The notes beneath the pieces were generated by a model. The model worked only from the letters and a program-made list of their open reading frames with translations, was not told where the DNA came from and searched no databases. Positions 11,264 through 23,625 of a stretch of 64,000 nucleotides of DNA are shown one piece after another (position 1 is the stretch's first letter; each line of letters opens with the position of its first letter). The stretch covers positions 11,010,499 to 11,074,498 of the forward strand of contig JAQFVV010000012.1 in NCBI GenBank assembly GCA_028023455.1, in the 5' to 3' direction. The position numbers and the translations under genes were made by a program. The stretch is from Epiperipatus broadwayi (lineage: Eukaryota > Onychophora > Udeonychophora > Euonychophora > Peripatidae).

Positions 11264-12779
11264 CACCTGGGTCTCGTTTTATGTGGTAGATAGGTTCTAT
11301 AGAAAACCTGCATTAAAAAAATCGCATAAAAATAGACTTAACTTACCTTGAAAAATGGGGGATCAAAGCAACAAGGAAAAATTACTTTAAAATCCACATT
11401 AAAAAAATAAGGAAATAAAGTATGACTAATAAAAATTTCAAATATTTGAAAAAAATTAATACAAGACAAACTTTTTTTATTAACTATAGTATTTAATTTT
11501 ACATTTTTTTATACATATTTTAATCATTACTGCTATTTGACAATATGCGTTCATTTGTAATCTGGTAAGAAATCAGATTAGTCACAAGAGCAAGTACAAC
11601 TAGTGCCACTTTCAGTCTTGTTGTGTGTTAATGGTTATCTGTCAACAATGTAATCGGTGATTAAACTTTGAGATGAACTAATTGTTTATAAAGCATGCGA
11701 TATCCAGACATATAACTATTTAGCTCTCGTTGGAATTTAAGAGGTTGTTCATTGCAAGAAACTCTCAGATTTCAACATTTTCTGATGTTTGTCTTTGTTT
11801 CACTCATCAACCTAAAATCTATGATTAACTGATTTTTATTACTGAAATAAATTTTAAATGTTCACATTTTGTTTCTATATTTAAAAAATGAGATCACAAT
11901 CAAAACAAAAAAATTATACATTATCATTAGAAAGATTATTTTCAGTTTACAAAATCAATAAAATCTTGGATATTTTAAAAATCTAAAAGATTATTTATTT
12001 CTGTTACATCTAACAAAATACGTTTTAAAAGTTTAAATTTTTTGGATATTTATTGCGATATTTTTATATGTAAGTATAAATCTATTATTATTATTTACTC
12101 ATTACTTTTACCAGTTCTTACTTATGGATCTGAGACTTGGACACTTAATAGAAGAGCAATACAGAGACTTCAGACCACTCAAAGGAGTATGGAGAGATGT
12201 ATGTTGGGAGTAACAAGAAGAGATCGAAAACGCAATGTATGGGTAAGACAACAAACAGGTGTTACTGACCTTATTGAAAAAATTAAAAGATTGAAATGGA
12301 GTTGGGCTGGACATATTGCTAGAGGAGATGATAATAGATGGACAATTGAAATTTTAAACTGGATTCCAAGAGATTGTAAAAGATCTAGAAAGAGACCACA
12401 TGTGAGATGGATGGATGAAATAAGAAAATGTACAGGGTGTTGTGGAGAAGAGAAGCTAAAGATCGGAGTAGATGGATTAAACTTGGAGAGACCTTCATCC
12501 TGCAGTGGATTGATAATGGTTGATGATGATGATGACTATAAGTAGGTTATTTACATAGAAGCTAAGATTGTAAATACAGCTTCAGGCCATATTCACATTA
12601 GCTGGTAATATAACATACTTTTGAAAAAAAAAAAAGTATTTCAAGTCAAAATAAGTTATTAATAATTTAAATTTCTTGATATCTAATAAATATAGTGAAA
12701 TATAAAAGATATTAAGAAGAAACATGAATTCCATAACTTCAAAATTGCATTAAAATCTGCATAAAATGAGACCCAGGTG
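11264..12779 (+). mobile_element. Tigger/pogo-type non-autonomous DNA transposon, copy 1
   Basis: Begins CACCTGGGTCTCGTTTTA and ends with the imperfect inverse, ATGAGACCCAGGTG, with TA on both sides (11262-11263 and 12780-12781), as expected for the Tc1/mariner/pogo superfamily. The terminus resembles Tigger ends (…CTCGTTTTAT…). Two further copies lie at 37499-38434 and 42227-43343. There is no transposase ORF. The core is about 1.08 kb once a nested 432-bp RTE fragment is subtracted. It sits inside the second RTE copy. Confidence 0.88.
12105..12536 (+). mobile_element. 5'-truncated RTE fragment nested in the Tigger-type element
   Basis: Encodes the last roughly 140 residues of the RTE ORF ([14 protein letters not shown] through the C-terminus) and ends in the family's GATGATGATGATGAC tail. 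The open frame to 12545 starts in transposon sequence, so its first 20 or so residues are not RTE. Comparison with the equivalent region of copy 2 of the DNA transposon (around 38205-38220) gives the empty site: TACTCATTA then GTATAAATAGG there, versus TACTCATTA-insert-TATAAGTAGG here. No long TSD is visible. Close similarity to copy 1 of the RTE indicates a recent source. Confidence 0.92.
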
Positions 12780-12781
12780 TA

Positions 12782-14236
12782 CTTTTGAATTACCCAGGAT
12801 TTTAAATGAAGAAGTGAGACATGCAATTAAATTTATAAAAAAGAGAAAAGCTCCAGGTAATGATAGAATTATAATTGATATTAAAAAAAAGCAGGTGATA
12901 AAACAGAAAAAAAAATGGGCAAAGTTATGTAACAAATGACTAAATGATAAAGATGTAGCAGATGATAATATTTAAAAAATATGATGAAGATATTAAAAAT
13001 TACAGACCTATTAGTGTTTTATCAGTTTTATACAAACTTTTCCCCTAGATAATTACAACTTATTTACACAGAACATTGGATTTCAATAAACTAAAAGAAC
13101 AAACTAGATTTAAAAATGGTTTTAGTACAGTAGATTACATCCAAGTATTGGGAGAAGTTATAGAAGGATCAATGAATATGAATTGACATTATGCTTTGGA
13201 TTTTTAGATTATGAAAAGGCATTTCATTCTATAAGCATTTCTTTAGTGATTAATGCATTGGATCATCAAGGTAGAGACCCAGGATATTGTCATATTCTGA
13301 AAAATATTTATAAAAAGCAACAGCAACAATTAGATTACAAAATGATTAACGCTGAGAAGGGTGTAACGCAGGATGACTCCATATCTCCAAAACTTTTTAT
13401 AGCAGTGCTGCAAGAAGTATTATGTGGATTAAAATGGGAAGCTAAAGGAATAAAAGTAAATGAAGATTATTTTAGTCATTTAGATTTTGCAGATGATGTA
13501 ATTGTTTTTGCATATAATGCTTCGGAGCTTCAGAAAATATTGCAAGAACTATCTGATGAAAGTAAGAAAGTAGGTCTAAAGGTATATGTTAAAAAGACTA
13601 AAGTAACGTTCAATGGATTTTCTCAAGAGAGGAAAATAAAGATTGATTATGATGAGTTAGAAGAACAATTATAAATACCGTGGTCAGATTATTACTACAG
13701 ATGGAAACATAATAGACAAAATTATTCATAATAATTAAACTTGGTTAGAGTGCTTTTGATAGAAATAACTTCATATTAAAAGGAAATATGGTTTATGTGC
13801 TTGAAAAAGAAGATTTTTAATAAATGTGTTTTACCATTTCTAACTTATGGATCTGAGACGTGGACACTTACTAGAAGAGCAATACAGATACTTCAGACCA
13901 CTCAAAGAAGTATGGAGAGATGCATGTTAGGAGCAACAAGAAGAGATCGAAAATGCAATACATGGGTAAAAGCACAAACAGATGTTATTGACATCATTGA
14001 AAAAATTAAAAGACTGAAGTGAAGGTGGGCTGGACAGATTAATAGAAAAAATGATAATAGAAGAACAATTGAAATCTTAAACTGAATTCCAAGAGATTGT
14101 AAAAAAAAAACCAGAAAGAGGCCATATGTGAGACAAATGGATATAATAAATGTGTGCAGGAGTGATGTGGAAAAGAGAGGCTAGAGATCGGAGATATACC
14201 ATCCTGCAGTGGATTGATCAATGGTTGATGATGATG
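12782..14236 (+). pseudogene. RTE ORF, reverse transcriptase half (copy 2)
   Basis: Continues directly from the upstream half once the inserted DNA element is removed. The longest open piece (13183-13674) contains FLDYEKAFHSI (motif A, catalytic Asp kept), GVTQDDSISP (a damaged [10 protein letters not shown]) and LDFADDVIVFA (FADD box). A second open piece (13795-14022) holds TYGSETWTL and the basic C-terminal region. An in-frame stop follows in the WAGHI region and several indels break the rest. Confidence 0.9.
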
Positions 14237-14691
14237 CCTATGAAATTTAACAATATTATCCATACACAAATTAAAAAACCTCTGGGGTAAAAATTTGTGG
14301 TGATCTCAATCAGATGGCTTCAATGTCCATTATCACATAATGGCCTTGGCCTACATTCAATAAATATATTTATACTCTAAAAATCATTTAACATCATCTC
14401 AGCATGTGCTGATTAATTTCTTTATCTTAAAATAGCTTTTTCAATCACACTAACAGATAAAACTATCTTCAGTTACTGGTTATTTTAAATTCCTTAGGGA
14501 TTTTTTTTTAAAATACAGAATCTTGTTTATTCCCTCTCCAAAATATAAATACCATTCTTGGAAAATATATTCATTATTTTATCCAGTCACAGATTATCAA
14601 GAAAAATCTACACTTAACAAATAATCAACTATGCCACAAATTTGGAGTGGTCACTTGAATTTACCTACCAACCATTTTTATAAATATAAAA

Positions 14692-15166
14692 CAGGGGTGG
14701 GCAATTGTTTTGGCTCAGGGGCCACATAGGCTGGTGGAGGGCCGCATTGAGGGCCACTTTGTGGAAGCGAAGGTTAGCGATCCGCACCTTTTTTCATGAC
14801 AAAATAAATACAGTGCTTTATTCCCTGTCTTACCAAAGAAATATTTGTTTGTCCATTCTTCATTAAATACACGACATTCATCATCGATTTCACATTTTTT
14901 CGGAGTGTTCGTGGTTACACTAAAGTTGGAAATATATATATATATATTTGCTAATGCAAAGACAAAATTGAAATTAACCAGGTCAACTGGAAAAGCACTG
15001 CACATCGTATCTACACTGCGCGTATGTATTGATGTGGCCATCCTAGTGGAAAATATGAGACAAATCTTCGGTTGCGCACGGGAAGGAAATCTCAGTTCAA
15101 GGCAGATTTTTCTGGTTGTCTTGGTGGGACACATGTGGCCCTCAGGCTTCTATTTTCCCACCCCTC
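14692..15166 (-). mobile_element. Non-autonomous hAT transposon with transposase relic
   Basis: The left end CAGGGGTGGGCAATTG and the inverse right end (…TTTTCCCACCCCTC) are hAT ends of the Charlie-like type, with inverted GGGCCACAT / ATGTGGCCC subterminal blocks. Flanking octamers ATATAAAA (14684-14691) and ATATAGAA (15167-15174) match at 7 of 8 positions, the TSD size of hAT elements. Internally it keeps the first coding part of a BED-type transposase on the minus strand and then joins the 3' end, a classic internal-deletion derivative. Confidence 0.85.
14788..14905 (-). pseudogene. hAT transposase N-terminal fragment (BED-like zinc finger)
   Basis: The minus strand reads CEIDDECRVFNEEWTNKYFF then ALYLFCHEK. 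The pattern (acidic stretch, ECRVFN, W, KYFF, then a C-x-x-C-like finger start) is the N-terminus of hAT-derived proteins annotated in animals as EPM2AIP1-like, ZBED-like or GTF2IRD2-like. After CHEK the sequence switches to transposon terminal DNA, so the DDE catalytic region is missing. The second cysteine of the first finger pair is not in place (FCHEK). The remainder of the open frame up to 15134 is probably 5' UTR of the element. Confidence 0.7.
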
Positions 15167-15769
15167 ATATAGAAGATATATTCAGATCTTTGCAAAAAGG
15201 AATCAGAAAACACAATCTCACATTTTTCATTTTTGTCACAGTCTTGATAAGGTTAGAACTGAGATATCGGTTATATTTAAAAATAAAAATATAGATATTA
15301 AATCTCTTTGAAAATTTTCATAAAGATTTTTTTCAAATGTAGTGCAAGTATTTTTGTTCTATGTATAATATAGTGTGCAAGGTGCATGTTTGTTTACAAT
15401 AACAATCCAAGAAAGCACCCAAATACATTTAAGGTTGAAATAATATGAGACAGGGATGAATACAAAATATACATAGAAACCTGTTCAATTCTCTCTCATT
15501 GTTCAAAACTATAAAATGACAAACTTCGTTTAAAAATTAAAGATTTTATGTATATATGTAATTGCTGGGAACCACATGTAGTCAATCTCCATCCTGTACT
15601 CACAATTCTGATTGCTGTGTAATAATTTAATAATTAGGTGTTTTTTAATTGTATTTTTAACATTGGATACTACATGTGGACAAAAGAAAAAATGATAACA
15701 AATGTAATTAATTATTTATTTATTTTTGCCAAAGAATGCAGTACCTTTGAAAGATAGGTATTAGAAATT

Positions 15770-15879
15770 GTCTTGCATTGGTGGTCGAGAGGTCAGCGCG
15801 ACTGCCTTGCACTTGCAGGCAGTTGCCCGGGTTGCAGGTTTGTGTCCCGGCCGATGCTATGACATAACAAAAAAAAAAA
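15770..15879 (+). mobile_element. tRNA-derived SINE, copy 1
   Basis: Starts GTCTTGCATTGGTGGTCGAG and ends in an A-run. It contains an A-box-like TGGTCGAGAGGT and a B-box-like GGTTTGTGTCCC in the right order for RNA polymerase III transcription. Perfect 12-bp direct repeats GTATTAGAAATT flank it (15758-15769 and 15880-15891), the mark of LINE-driven target-primed insertion. A class II (Leu/Ser-like) tRNA ancestor is suggested by the GGTCGAGAGG D-arm, but this is inference. Confidence 0.9.
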
Positions 15880-15899
15880 GTATTAGAAATTTATCTGAT

Positions 15900-18860
15900 T
15901 ACATATTTTTCAGAACAAACAGAAACTAGCAAAACAATTACCAATTAGGAGATTTGTCATAAACACATTTTGCAATAAATTACACATTCCTTTTCTTCTA
16001 ATCATACCCCCTCTCCCCCATTTTTTTTTTTAGTTTTCAACATTTCTAATCTCAACCAAGCTTTTTTTTTTTACAATTATTAGCCAAAATCTTCTAAATA
16101 TTTTCCAGATTGACCATCACTAATTAGTTTTAGATTAAAATTTTGAATTTCTTCAGGCTTAGAACAAAACAAGCATTCAGTTTCTATCAGCAGCCTTGTT
16201 TATTTTTTTTTAAATAATCTTTATTTAATCTAAATATTTGCTCAAGGGATTTTTATCTACTGCAGGTTTCTTCTCTTTTTTTCTAAAATTAAATTATCCA
16301 TTTCATAGAATAAAATATATAGCAGCAAATTCTTTTCTCAAGATTATATATATAATAGCTTTTATTTTGTATATTATTTACTAATTTCATAAACAAAAAA
16401 GCTTTTTTTTTCTTTTTAATAGTAGTAAAGTAATTACAAAATTAAAAAATGACCATGTGTTACCATTTGATTAAGACATTGACAATTAGCAAGCAATCAA
16501 CACAAAATTCATATTATTTACATATAGGAACTGAAAAAGACTTAGTCTATAAGAAAAATATACTAATGAAATGTGAACCAATAAAGGATCCAGTACTAAA
16601 AATTATAATATTGAAAATATACTCCATGACCTCAGCCATGCTAGTGATTCTTTAAAACTTTGCCATCAAAAACAAGCAACAAGATAAGCAATTCTCTAAA
16701 AATTGCCATCAAACTCCTTCAATTTCAAAATGAACAGTATAAACAAATAATAGAATACCTCTCACATTTAGCATGGTGACAAAAACATGCAAACCACAAA
16801 AGAGAAATTGTAATTTTTCTTCAAAAAAATATGTAGAATATTTTGTATTATATTATTTTTCAGTATATTTAAATGCACATTTGTCATATGATACATAAGA
16901 TTTGGTACTTAAGATGAGCACAATCTATCAATTTACATTCTTCCAATGGATAAGAAGTGCCTTCATGCAAGGCAAATTTTAGCACCACTCCCCTCTATGA
17001 AATAAAATTTATAAATAAATGAAGACATTTTTTTCCAGCGCTTTCACACACACACAAAAAAATTGAAAATAAAGCTTTAATCATTTAATGTGGAGGGTAA
17101 ATACCTTACATGTTTTATTCAGTATACACATTATACTTGTAATTTAATTATTTCTATAAAATAATCCCGGAGAATAAAATGCATGCTAAAATAAAACAAA
17201 TTAATGTTAAAAAAATAATTTTTCACACAATAATTAAATATCTTAAAACAAAAATATTTATTTAGTAAATTTGAAATTTTTCAATTTTTTCTTACAAAAG
17301 TTTTCATATTACTTTTTGAATAATCCTGTGAAATTGCTAGTAGAGATAGGAAATAACTGCAAATAAGATATTTTTTAAAATATCTAAATGTTTTTATCAT
17401 ATTTAAAAGAACTACCATCAACACACATCTCCATGAAAACACTGCACTACTCGTATCCCCTTCTCAGATCAGCTCTGATATTATATAAATAATTATATAA
17501 TATATGTTACATTACTTGATTATTAAAAATATTATGTACTTCCAGAAAATAATTCTTTGGAATGCTTCATTTCTGAGCTCCAGTGTGCATTCCAAAGAGC
17601 ATTAATATTTAGATCAACTTTAATCAGTAGGTCAGTAATTAATTACAAGTAGTTCTTTTGGGTTGAAAACCCACTGAAAATCTCTCTTGCATAAACATTA
17701 AAAAAAAAATTTATGTTATAAATTTATGTTATAAATTTCATAGTAATCAAAACATTATTTCACTTTTTCTCACCCCCACCTCTGTTAAAAAAATAAAACA
17801 ATATTTACATTTAATGGCAAACTAAATCATCAATTATTCTACAAATTATAAAACAAATCATTTTTATTTCCAATATAAACAAACAAAATTCAGATCAAAA
17901 CAAATACTATAATACATAGTCAAAATCATTTTTTTTTGTTTTTAATCTCAAAGTTGTGCACATAATACATACATGGATTCTTCTAATAATGTGCATTGCT
18001 TAATATTATCTGAATGCATTGGTGGTCTTGATGTAAAGACACTGGTATTAGCAAAAATGTAAAAATGAAATCTATCAAAACTACATTTCACCAAGAAATA
18101 AAAAACTTGATACTATTGAAAAAAGTTGAAAGAACAGAATGTCAATTTTTTGAAAATAAATTCTACATGATAATAAAAATCTCACTGACAAACAAAATAC
18201 AGAATAAGGATCTGCTCAATGCTTTGATTTAAAGTTTGGAAAATATGAGTGTCAATATAAAAAACAAATCTTAAATGGCAATGAAATAGAAATTCTAGCA
18301 AATGATCAAAAATCTAACTCTAAATACAATATTAGAAGACAACTACAGTGAAGCTTTAAACTACACCAAAAAAAAGAAAGCTCTGTAAATAGATAAAAAA
18401 ACTATAAACAAATAATAAAAACATTAAAATATATAAAGTTATTAAATTTTACAAATCTTGGTGTGGTGGCAGCCATTTTTTTTTCCTCAGTAAATTTAAC
18501 ATTTTCAAATTTCAAACATGAATTTAGTAAATCATGTTTTCGTCATTATTAAAATACAGTTCAGTATTGTTGTTAAAAGGCATATATTCAAAAAATTTTT
18601 TTTTGCATTTTTTTTTTTTCAATAAGTTTTATATTGCATAAAAATATGTATCGTATCTTCAGTAAAATATAAATACAAAAAAAAAAATCATAAAGGTATT
18701 TTTATTAAATGAGAATTTTTTTTTACTGATATAATAAGAAAAAGTAAGAAATTGGCCATATGTTTCAAATGAATAAGTCATCGATCAGAGAAATTATAAA
18801 ACGTAGATTCATGCCACTGTTGCTTGTGCCCCTGAAACAGCTAAAGTTGTCATTAAAGAA
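15900..18860. other. AT-rich non-coding stretch
   Basis: About 3 kb of A/T-run-rich DNA. The frame at 16449-16655 has no domain. Only a short hairpin (17554-17598, listed separately) stands out. Confidence 0.55.
17554..17598. repeat. Hairpin with 12-bp perfect stem
   Basis: TCTTTGGAATGC (17554-17565) pairs with GCATTCCAAAGA (17587-17598) across a 21-base loop. The stem is too short for a normal animal microRNA precursor and does not extend outward. It may be the ends of a tiny MITE relic. Confidence 0.5.
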
Positions 18861-18864
18861 AAGG

Positions 18865-19205
18865 GATAATTTTTTTGGTTAAAACAGAAAAAGCTTTAAA
18901 TTTATAATTGAATGATATGAATTGTAAGAAAGTTATGGTCAACAATCTTGTATTGCATCAAAAAACACTTATATCTCTGTGAAAAATTTAGTTGAAAATC
19001 TGGATCACACCATTTCAAGCTATTCACTGCAAATAATGAATGGTTGTATAAATTCAGAATTCATTACAGATCTTAAAAAATATTAAAACAATCAGTGAAG
19101 CTGCATCTGCTGATAACAAAACTGCCATTACATTTTTATTAGAATTTAAAAAAAAATATTGAAGGAAAAAAAAAGTCTGGAACAGATATGTAATTGTAAT
19201 GAAAC
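18865..19205 (+). pseudogene. Tigger/pogo-like transposase, DNA-binding domain relic
   Basis: Broken reading frames give EKALNL-stop-LNDMNCKKVMVNN followed by LVLHQKTLISL, then after further breaks ANNEWLYKF…HYRS and KTISEAASADNKTAITFLLEF. This order matches the CENP-B/Tigger N-terminal half: first helix-turn-helix ('E..L..WL.D…V….I..KAL.L'), second helix-turn-helix ('F.AS..WL.RF..RH') and the 'SGEAASVD…' linker. The catalytic DDE part is not seen. At least three stops and frameshifts are present. It shows that a Tigger-type transposase once existed in this genome, the likely source of enzyme for the three TA-flanked elements in the window. Confidence 0.6.
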
Positions 19206-19339
19206 AGAATTGTGAATGATTAAGCACACATGCAGTGTTGTAAATATATATGTAAATGTGTTTTCTGTATTATCAATAACATTTTTATTTTTTAAAAATA
19301 ATCTTTATATTACAATCTTAATTTTCATATACATGTTGA

Positions 19340-19445
19340 AAAGTACTGAATTATACATCAAGGCTTATCAAAAAAATGTGAACTATTGTAAACTATATAT
19401 ATATATTGGACGTGAGAGGAGTTTGAAACAAAATATAGCATAATT
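19340..19445 (+). repeat. Degenerate repeat shared with 2690-2770
   Basis: Similar to the segment near 2690-2770 (shared …TGTGAACTAT… and …AAATATAGCA). It lies just downstream of the Tigger-like relic, so it might be part of that element, but this is not established. Confidence 0.35.
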
Positions 19446-19449
19446 CACA

Positions 19450-22400
19450 ACTCCACTATATATTATCTACCAACTCTTGGGTTGAAAAGACAAAATAAAA
19501 AAGGATAAACACATAAGAATCTTTTTATTTATTAATACGCATTAAAGTTATCCTAGAAGAACATCATCCAATAAAGCAAGCAATGATTTTTAGAATGGTT
19601 GTAGAACACTACTCAAATTCAGAATTAAATGCAAAACTTAAAAATTAATGGCTAGTCACTATATTTATATAAAACTATACACACACAGCAATAAGTATTA
19701 GTTTTATATCACATACAATTATCAAGAGAAAAAAATCTCTTTAAAAAATGATATAAAAAGAAAACATAATTTTACAATATTATTAGAAAAGCAAACTACA
19801 ATATAAAAAAAATCAAATTTTAACTTAATACAAGAAAATAAATAATAATAATAAAAAACCCAATTTATTCAAATTATCAGATATAAAAAACTTTATAAAA
19901 TTGTTCATTTTTTGAAAAACAAATTACTGAAATTTTATTATCCAATACTTCTTTATTCTTGCATATTAGTAAAATGCACAAAAACAAATAACTTACTTCA
20001 GATTTCTTATATGATAGTAGTTATTTAAAAAAAATATTTTAAAATTATATACATTCTAAAAATCAAACTGAGACAATTTGATAGAATTTAAAATTGAGGA
20101 TCTTTTTACCATAAAAAATAAAAATCATACATTTTCAGACAATTATTACATATCTAATATAATATAGTCCTGCTTTATACAAATGATTACCCCACAATTT
20201 TCAGCATGAGTACAATTTTACATAAACTGGATTCTTTTTTCAAATATATATTTATCAATAATTATTGTGGGCAATGTAAAAATATTTTTTAACAAATAAA
20301 GATAAGCACAGTAATATATTATAAAAGATGTTCACATAATACGAGAAAATCAAAAATGAGGAATATATTGAATTTTTTATATATATATTTCTAGATTTAT
20401 GTAAATTGACTTCATTACTAATATAATAAATAAATTTTCTAAACATATTCACCAAATCACAACACAACCTGTGATTCAAATCCAGTTAGATAAACTTTAC
20501 CGAAAATTGTTTTGAATTAGAAGTTCAGTATTTCTTTTTTCAGAATGGCAACTAATATTAGTTGGTAAAGATAAATGTTGATGCAGCTTTTTCCATTAGT
20601 GAGAAAGATTTCTTCAAGCCCATGAGTTTTTCTCTACATTCTGCTTCATAATAAAGATACAAATTGCTGCCAATGCAAGCCATTAATTTATATATGGTAA
20701 GCATTATAGATTTCTTTATTTTTTATTTTGCTATATCTCTCAATTGCTTTTAACTGTTATTTGGGCAAAAAAATCTGCATGATGAAAAATCATTTTATGT
20801 TTTCTATCACATTATATCTGCTAAAACTTTCTATTACCAGCAATGAATTTTTTAATCTTCCATTATCATGTTTACATTCATCAAAAGTTATGTCCTATAA
20901 CATGGTACTTTTTTTTTAATAAACAAAACAAACAACTTAGTTTTAATTTATGTTTACATCAAATACATAAAAAAAATCACTAAAAATTAAAAAAATATTA
21001 CAGATTTTTAATGATAATAGAAAACAAGATTACAGTTCTTTCTAAAAGCAGTATCATTATAAAAATGTGAGTTCTTTGCAATTCCAAAATGACATCAACT
21101 TTCATCAATTTAAAATTGAAAGTAAAATTAATATAGTAAAAGAATACCTAAATTATTTCAAATCTTAGGCAAACTAATTTAACTGCTTTAAGATGTGTTT
21201 ATTAATAAGAAAAAAATCTTATTGCATTTAAAATAAAATCTAATATTTAAAATATTATTGTTTTATCAGAATACTCTGATATGAAATATTTCTAAAGATA
21301 GAATAGCAAAAAACTGAAAATGGAATGAATTTAAGATTAATTATAAAAATAATTACAGTATAGGTTAATGTTTCAGCAACTTCTGAAAGAATCACTCACA
21401 AATTTCATAAAAGAAAACTACTGGAGAAAAGTTCTGACAAGATTTATGATAAATTACTTTTTATCGAAAATGTATAAATTATGAAATGACATTAAAACTT
21501 GAAATTCTTATGCCCAATCACATATAAAAAAGTATTTAACAAAAAAAAAAAAAAAGATTTATCTTTGCCTCATAGATAATTCAGAAAACCTTTCATTGAC
21601 AAAGCAAATATTTCTTAAATAATAAATATTTATGCAAATTTTAATTTCCATAACATATATGATGTTTATAACAATTTTAAGTTATAATTAAAAGAATAAA
21701 GAAATTAACATAAAATTGCTTATTTAATGTGTAGATTAAATTATTATTAATATATAGTAAAAAAGAGAAAAAACTTTTTTTGACTGAAATGTTCAAATAT
21801 TCTAGATATTATATCATGCTTGCAAACCAATCGCAACCATCGATCAGCCCAGAAGTCTGACCAACCTCTCAGATCATAGATACATTAGAAACATATACTT
21901 TGTCAAGCAATTCATATAACACATGTGATATTTCAACTTCATATACACATAATTTCTAGAGAAATCCTAACCTTAATTTTTTTTTATATAATTTTTTTTA
22001 ATTAATTACAATTTTATCACAGATAATCAAAACATATGATTAAAGACATGAGAAAAATATATATAACATTATGTATAAATAGAGATTGAACAAAATAATA
22101 TAAATAGTTCAGTCCATACCTCCCCTTCATTCTAGAAAATAATCTTTAAATGTCTCAGGTCGTCTACAGTTTCTCTGGCATCTAAATATAGGCACAAGTC
22201 TTCTGTTATCACGATCTGTAATTTATTCTGCTTAATATGATTATACTAATGCTAAATTATCACATAAACCCACAATATTGTCACCTGATCTATTATTTGC
22301 TTCAACATTCTTATCAGTAGGAGTTCTTCATTTTGCATAATTAAGAAAGTATCCTCACTCTTATCACTTACACTAAATTCAGATTTAGGAATGGTTAGCA

Positions 22401-22660
22401 TATGTTACTAGAACTTTCATTTGATGTGCCACACGTGCATGTAGTTGATTTACATGTCTTTTAACACACAATCTATTTTCTAGCTTAATAACTGATAACT
22501 TTAGATACAATTTCTATGACTATACCAGGAATCTATATCTTTTTTAGCAGACCTCTCTGCCCATATAGTCTCACCGGATTGAAATTTTCCGAAGTCAAGG
22601 CAATCTTGTTCAGTGATTTTCAATTTCTCACTATCTAAATTATTTTTTCCTATTCATTTT
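19450..22660. other. AT-rich non-coding stretch
   Basis: No coding signal, RNA gene or recognisable element found. Several short open frames are composition artefacts. Confidence 0.5.
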
Positions 22661-22668
22661 TTAATTGG

Positions 22669-23143
22669 TCATAGCTTGGATAAATATGTATGACACTTTT
22701 GCTGCAATAATAACTTTTCAGGTACTCTCATGGTAGATGCATTAGGAGTAAAATATTGATAAAACATGACTTCTACCAATGCTTTTTTAATAGCCATGAT
22801 TTTCATTTCCTTTAAAACAGACTTTAAAAATTGTACCGCATTTCCACCAATTCCATTGGATGATGGTTGATAGAATAAAGTTAAAATGTGTCTTATTTTC
22901 TTGTCTGACAAATATCTTTCAAAATCTGCAGAGGTAAATCCTATTCCATTGTTTAATATGCTAATCTTCAGATAACCATGAGTAGTAAAAACATTTTGGA
23001 AGGTTTTGGTAGATAGTTTTCATGACTTTGTACTTGGCCAAACAAAAATATAAATCCGCTATGACTAAAAATAAGAATCCATTTTTTGACCAGCAAAGTC
23101 TATTTGAATTGCTTTTGGGAGTAAATCTACCATAAATTAGCAT
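22669..23143 (-). pseudogene. Gypsy integrase core relic
   Basis: A CKEC pair lies upstream at about 23140-23155, like the second half of the HHCC zinc finger. IDFAG near 23096 carries the first catalytic Asp. SILNNGIGFTS (about 22940-22970) is the second catalytic block, with the Asp changed to Asn. TLFYQPSSNGIGGNAVQFLK within 22669-22911 is the H-P-x-S-N-G-x-(A/G)-E-x-x-(V) block, with the catalytic Glu changed. Two of three catalytic residues are lost and several frame breaks are present, so it is inactive. Confidence 0.8.
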
Positions 23144-23625
23144 TCCTTACAGATTTGTACATGCTTATTGGTCCAAACTCTTCTCTTCAATTTACAATGC
23201 TTTTGTAAATCATCTTTTTTCATTTTCACCATGTGAATTCCAAGAGGTCTAAACCAGCTTCTGCCTATTGCTGTGCTTATTTTCCTTTTTACAATAAATA
23301 ATGATAATATTTAAGTCTAGTGTTGATTTTTACTGAAACTAAAACTTTTCCACATAGGAGTATTTTATTTCCATTACAGTCTGTGGTCAATATTTTCTGA
23401 CTTCCTCTTAGTTTTTGCTTTTCACATTAATTTAGCTCCACTCTCTTAGGAATAGTAAAGATAGTCTCACACCAACATCAACTTCCATATTAATTTTATT
23501 ATTGCAGATGATCATGTAAAGTGTAATCCAGCCATTATCATTTTAACACCTACATTTTTCTACTCCATCTATCCTAATTTAAAATTTCAGTATGATTTAG
23601 TGTTTAAATTATTACCTTTTTTCCT

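Larger units (their letters stand above)
9778..14236 (+). mobile_element. RTE-type LINE copy 2, interrupted by a DNA transposon
   Basis: The 5' end CTGCAGAAAGGAGTTTGC at 9778 and the tail GTTGATGATGATG ending near 14236 match copy 1, so this was also inserted full length. It is much more decayed, with many frameshifts and stops and small deletions (for example about 60 bases lost near 10495). It is split between the residues equivalent to SNKEQV and ELPRILNEE of copy 1 by a Tigger-type element at 11264-12779. No clear TSD was found. Comparing both copies identifies the inactivating lesions of copy 1. Confidence 0.92.

Noticed and set aside
12042-12545. A 167-residue open frame that looks like a standalone gene.
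   Set aside because: It is the 3' end of an RTE LINE preceded by about 20 codons read from the transposon into which it inserted.
17554-17598. Hairpin as a microRNA precursor.
   Set aside because: The stem is only 12 bp with no outward extension, too short for Drosha and Dicer processing.
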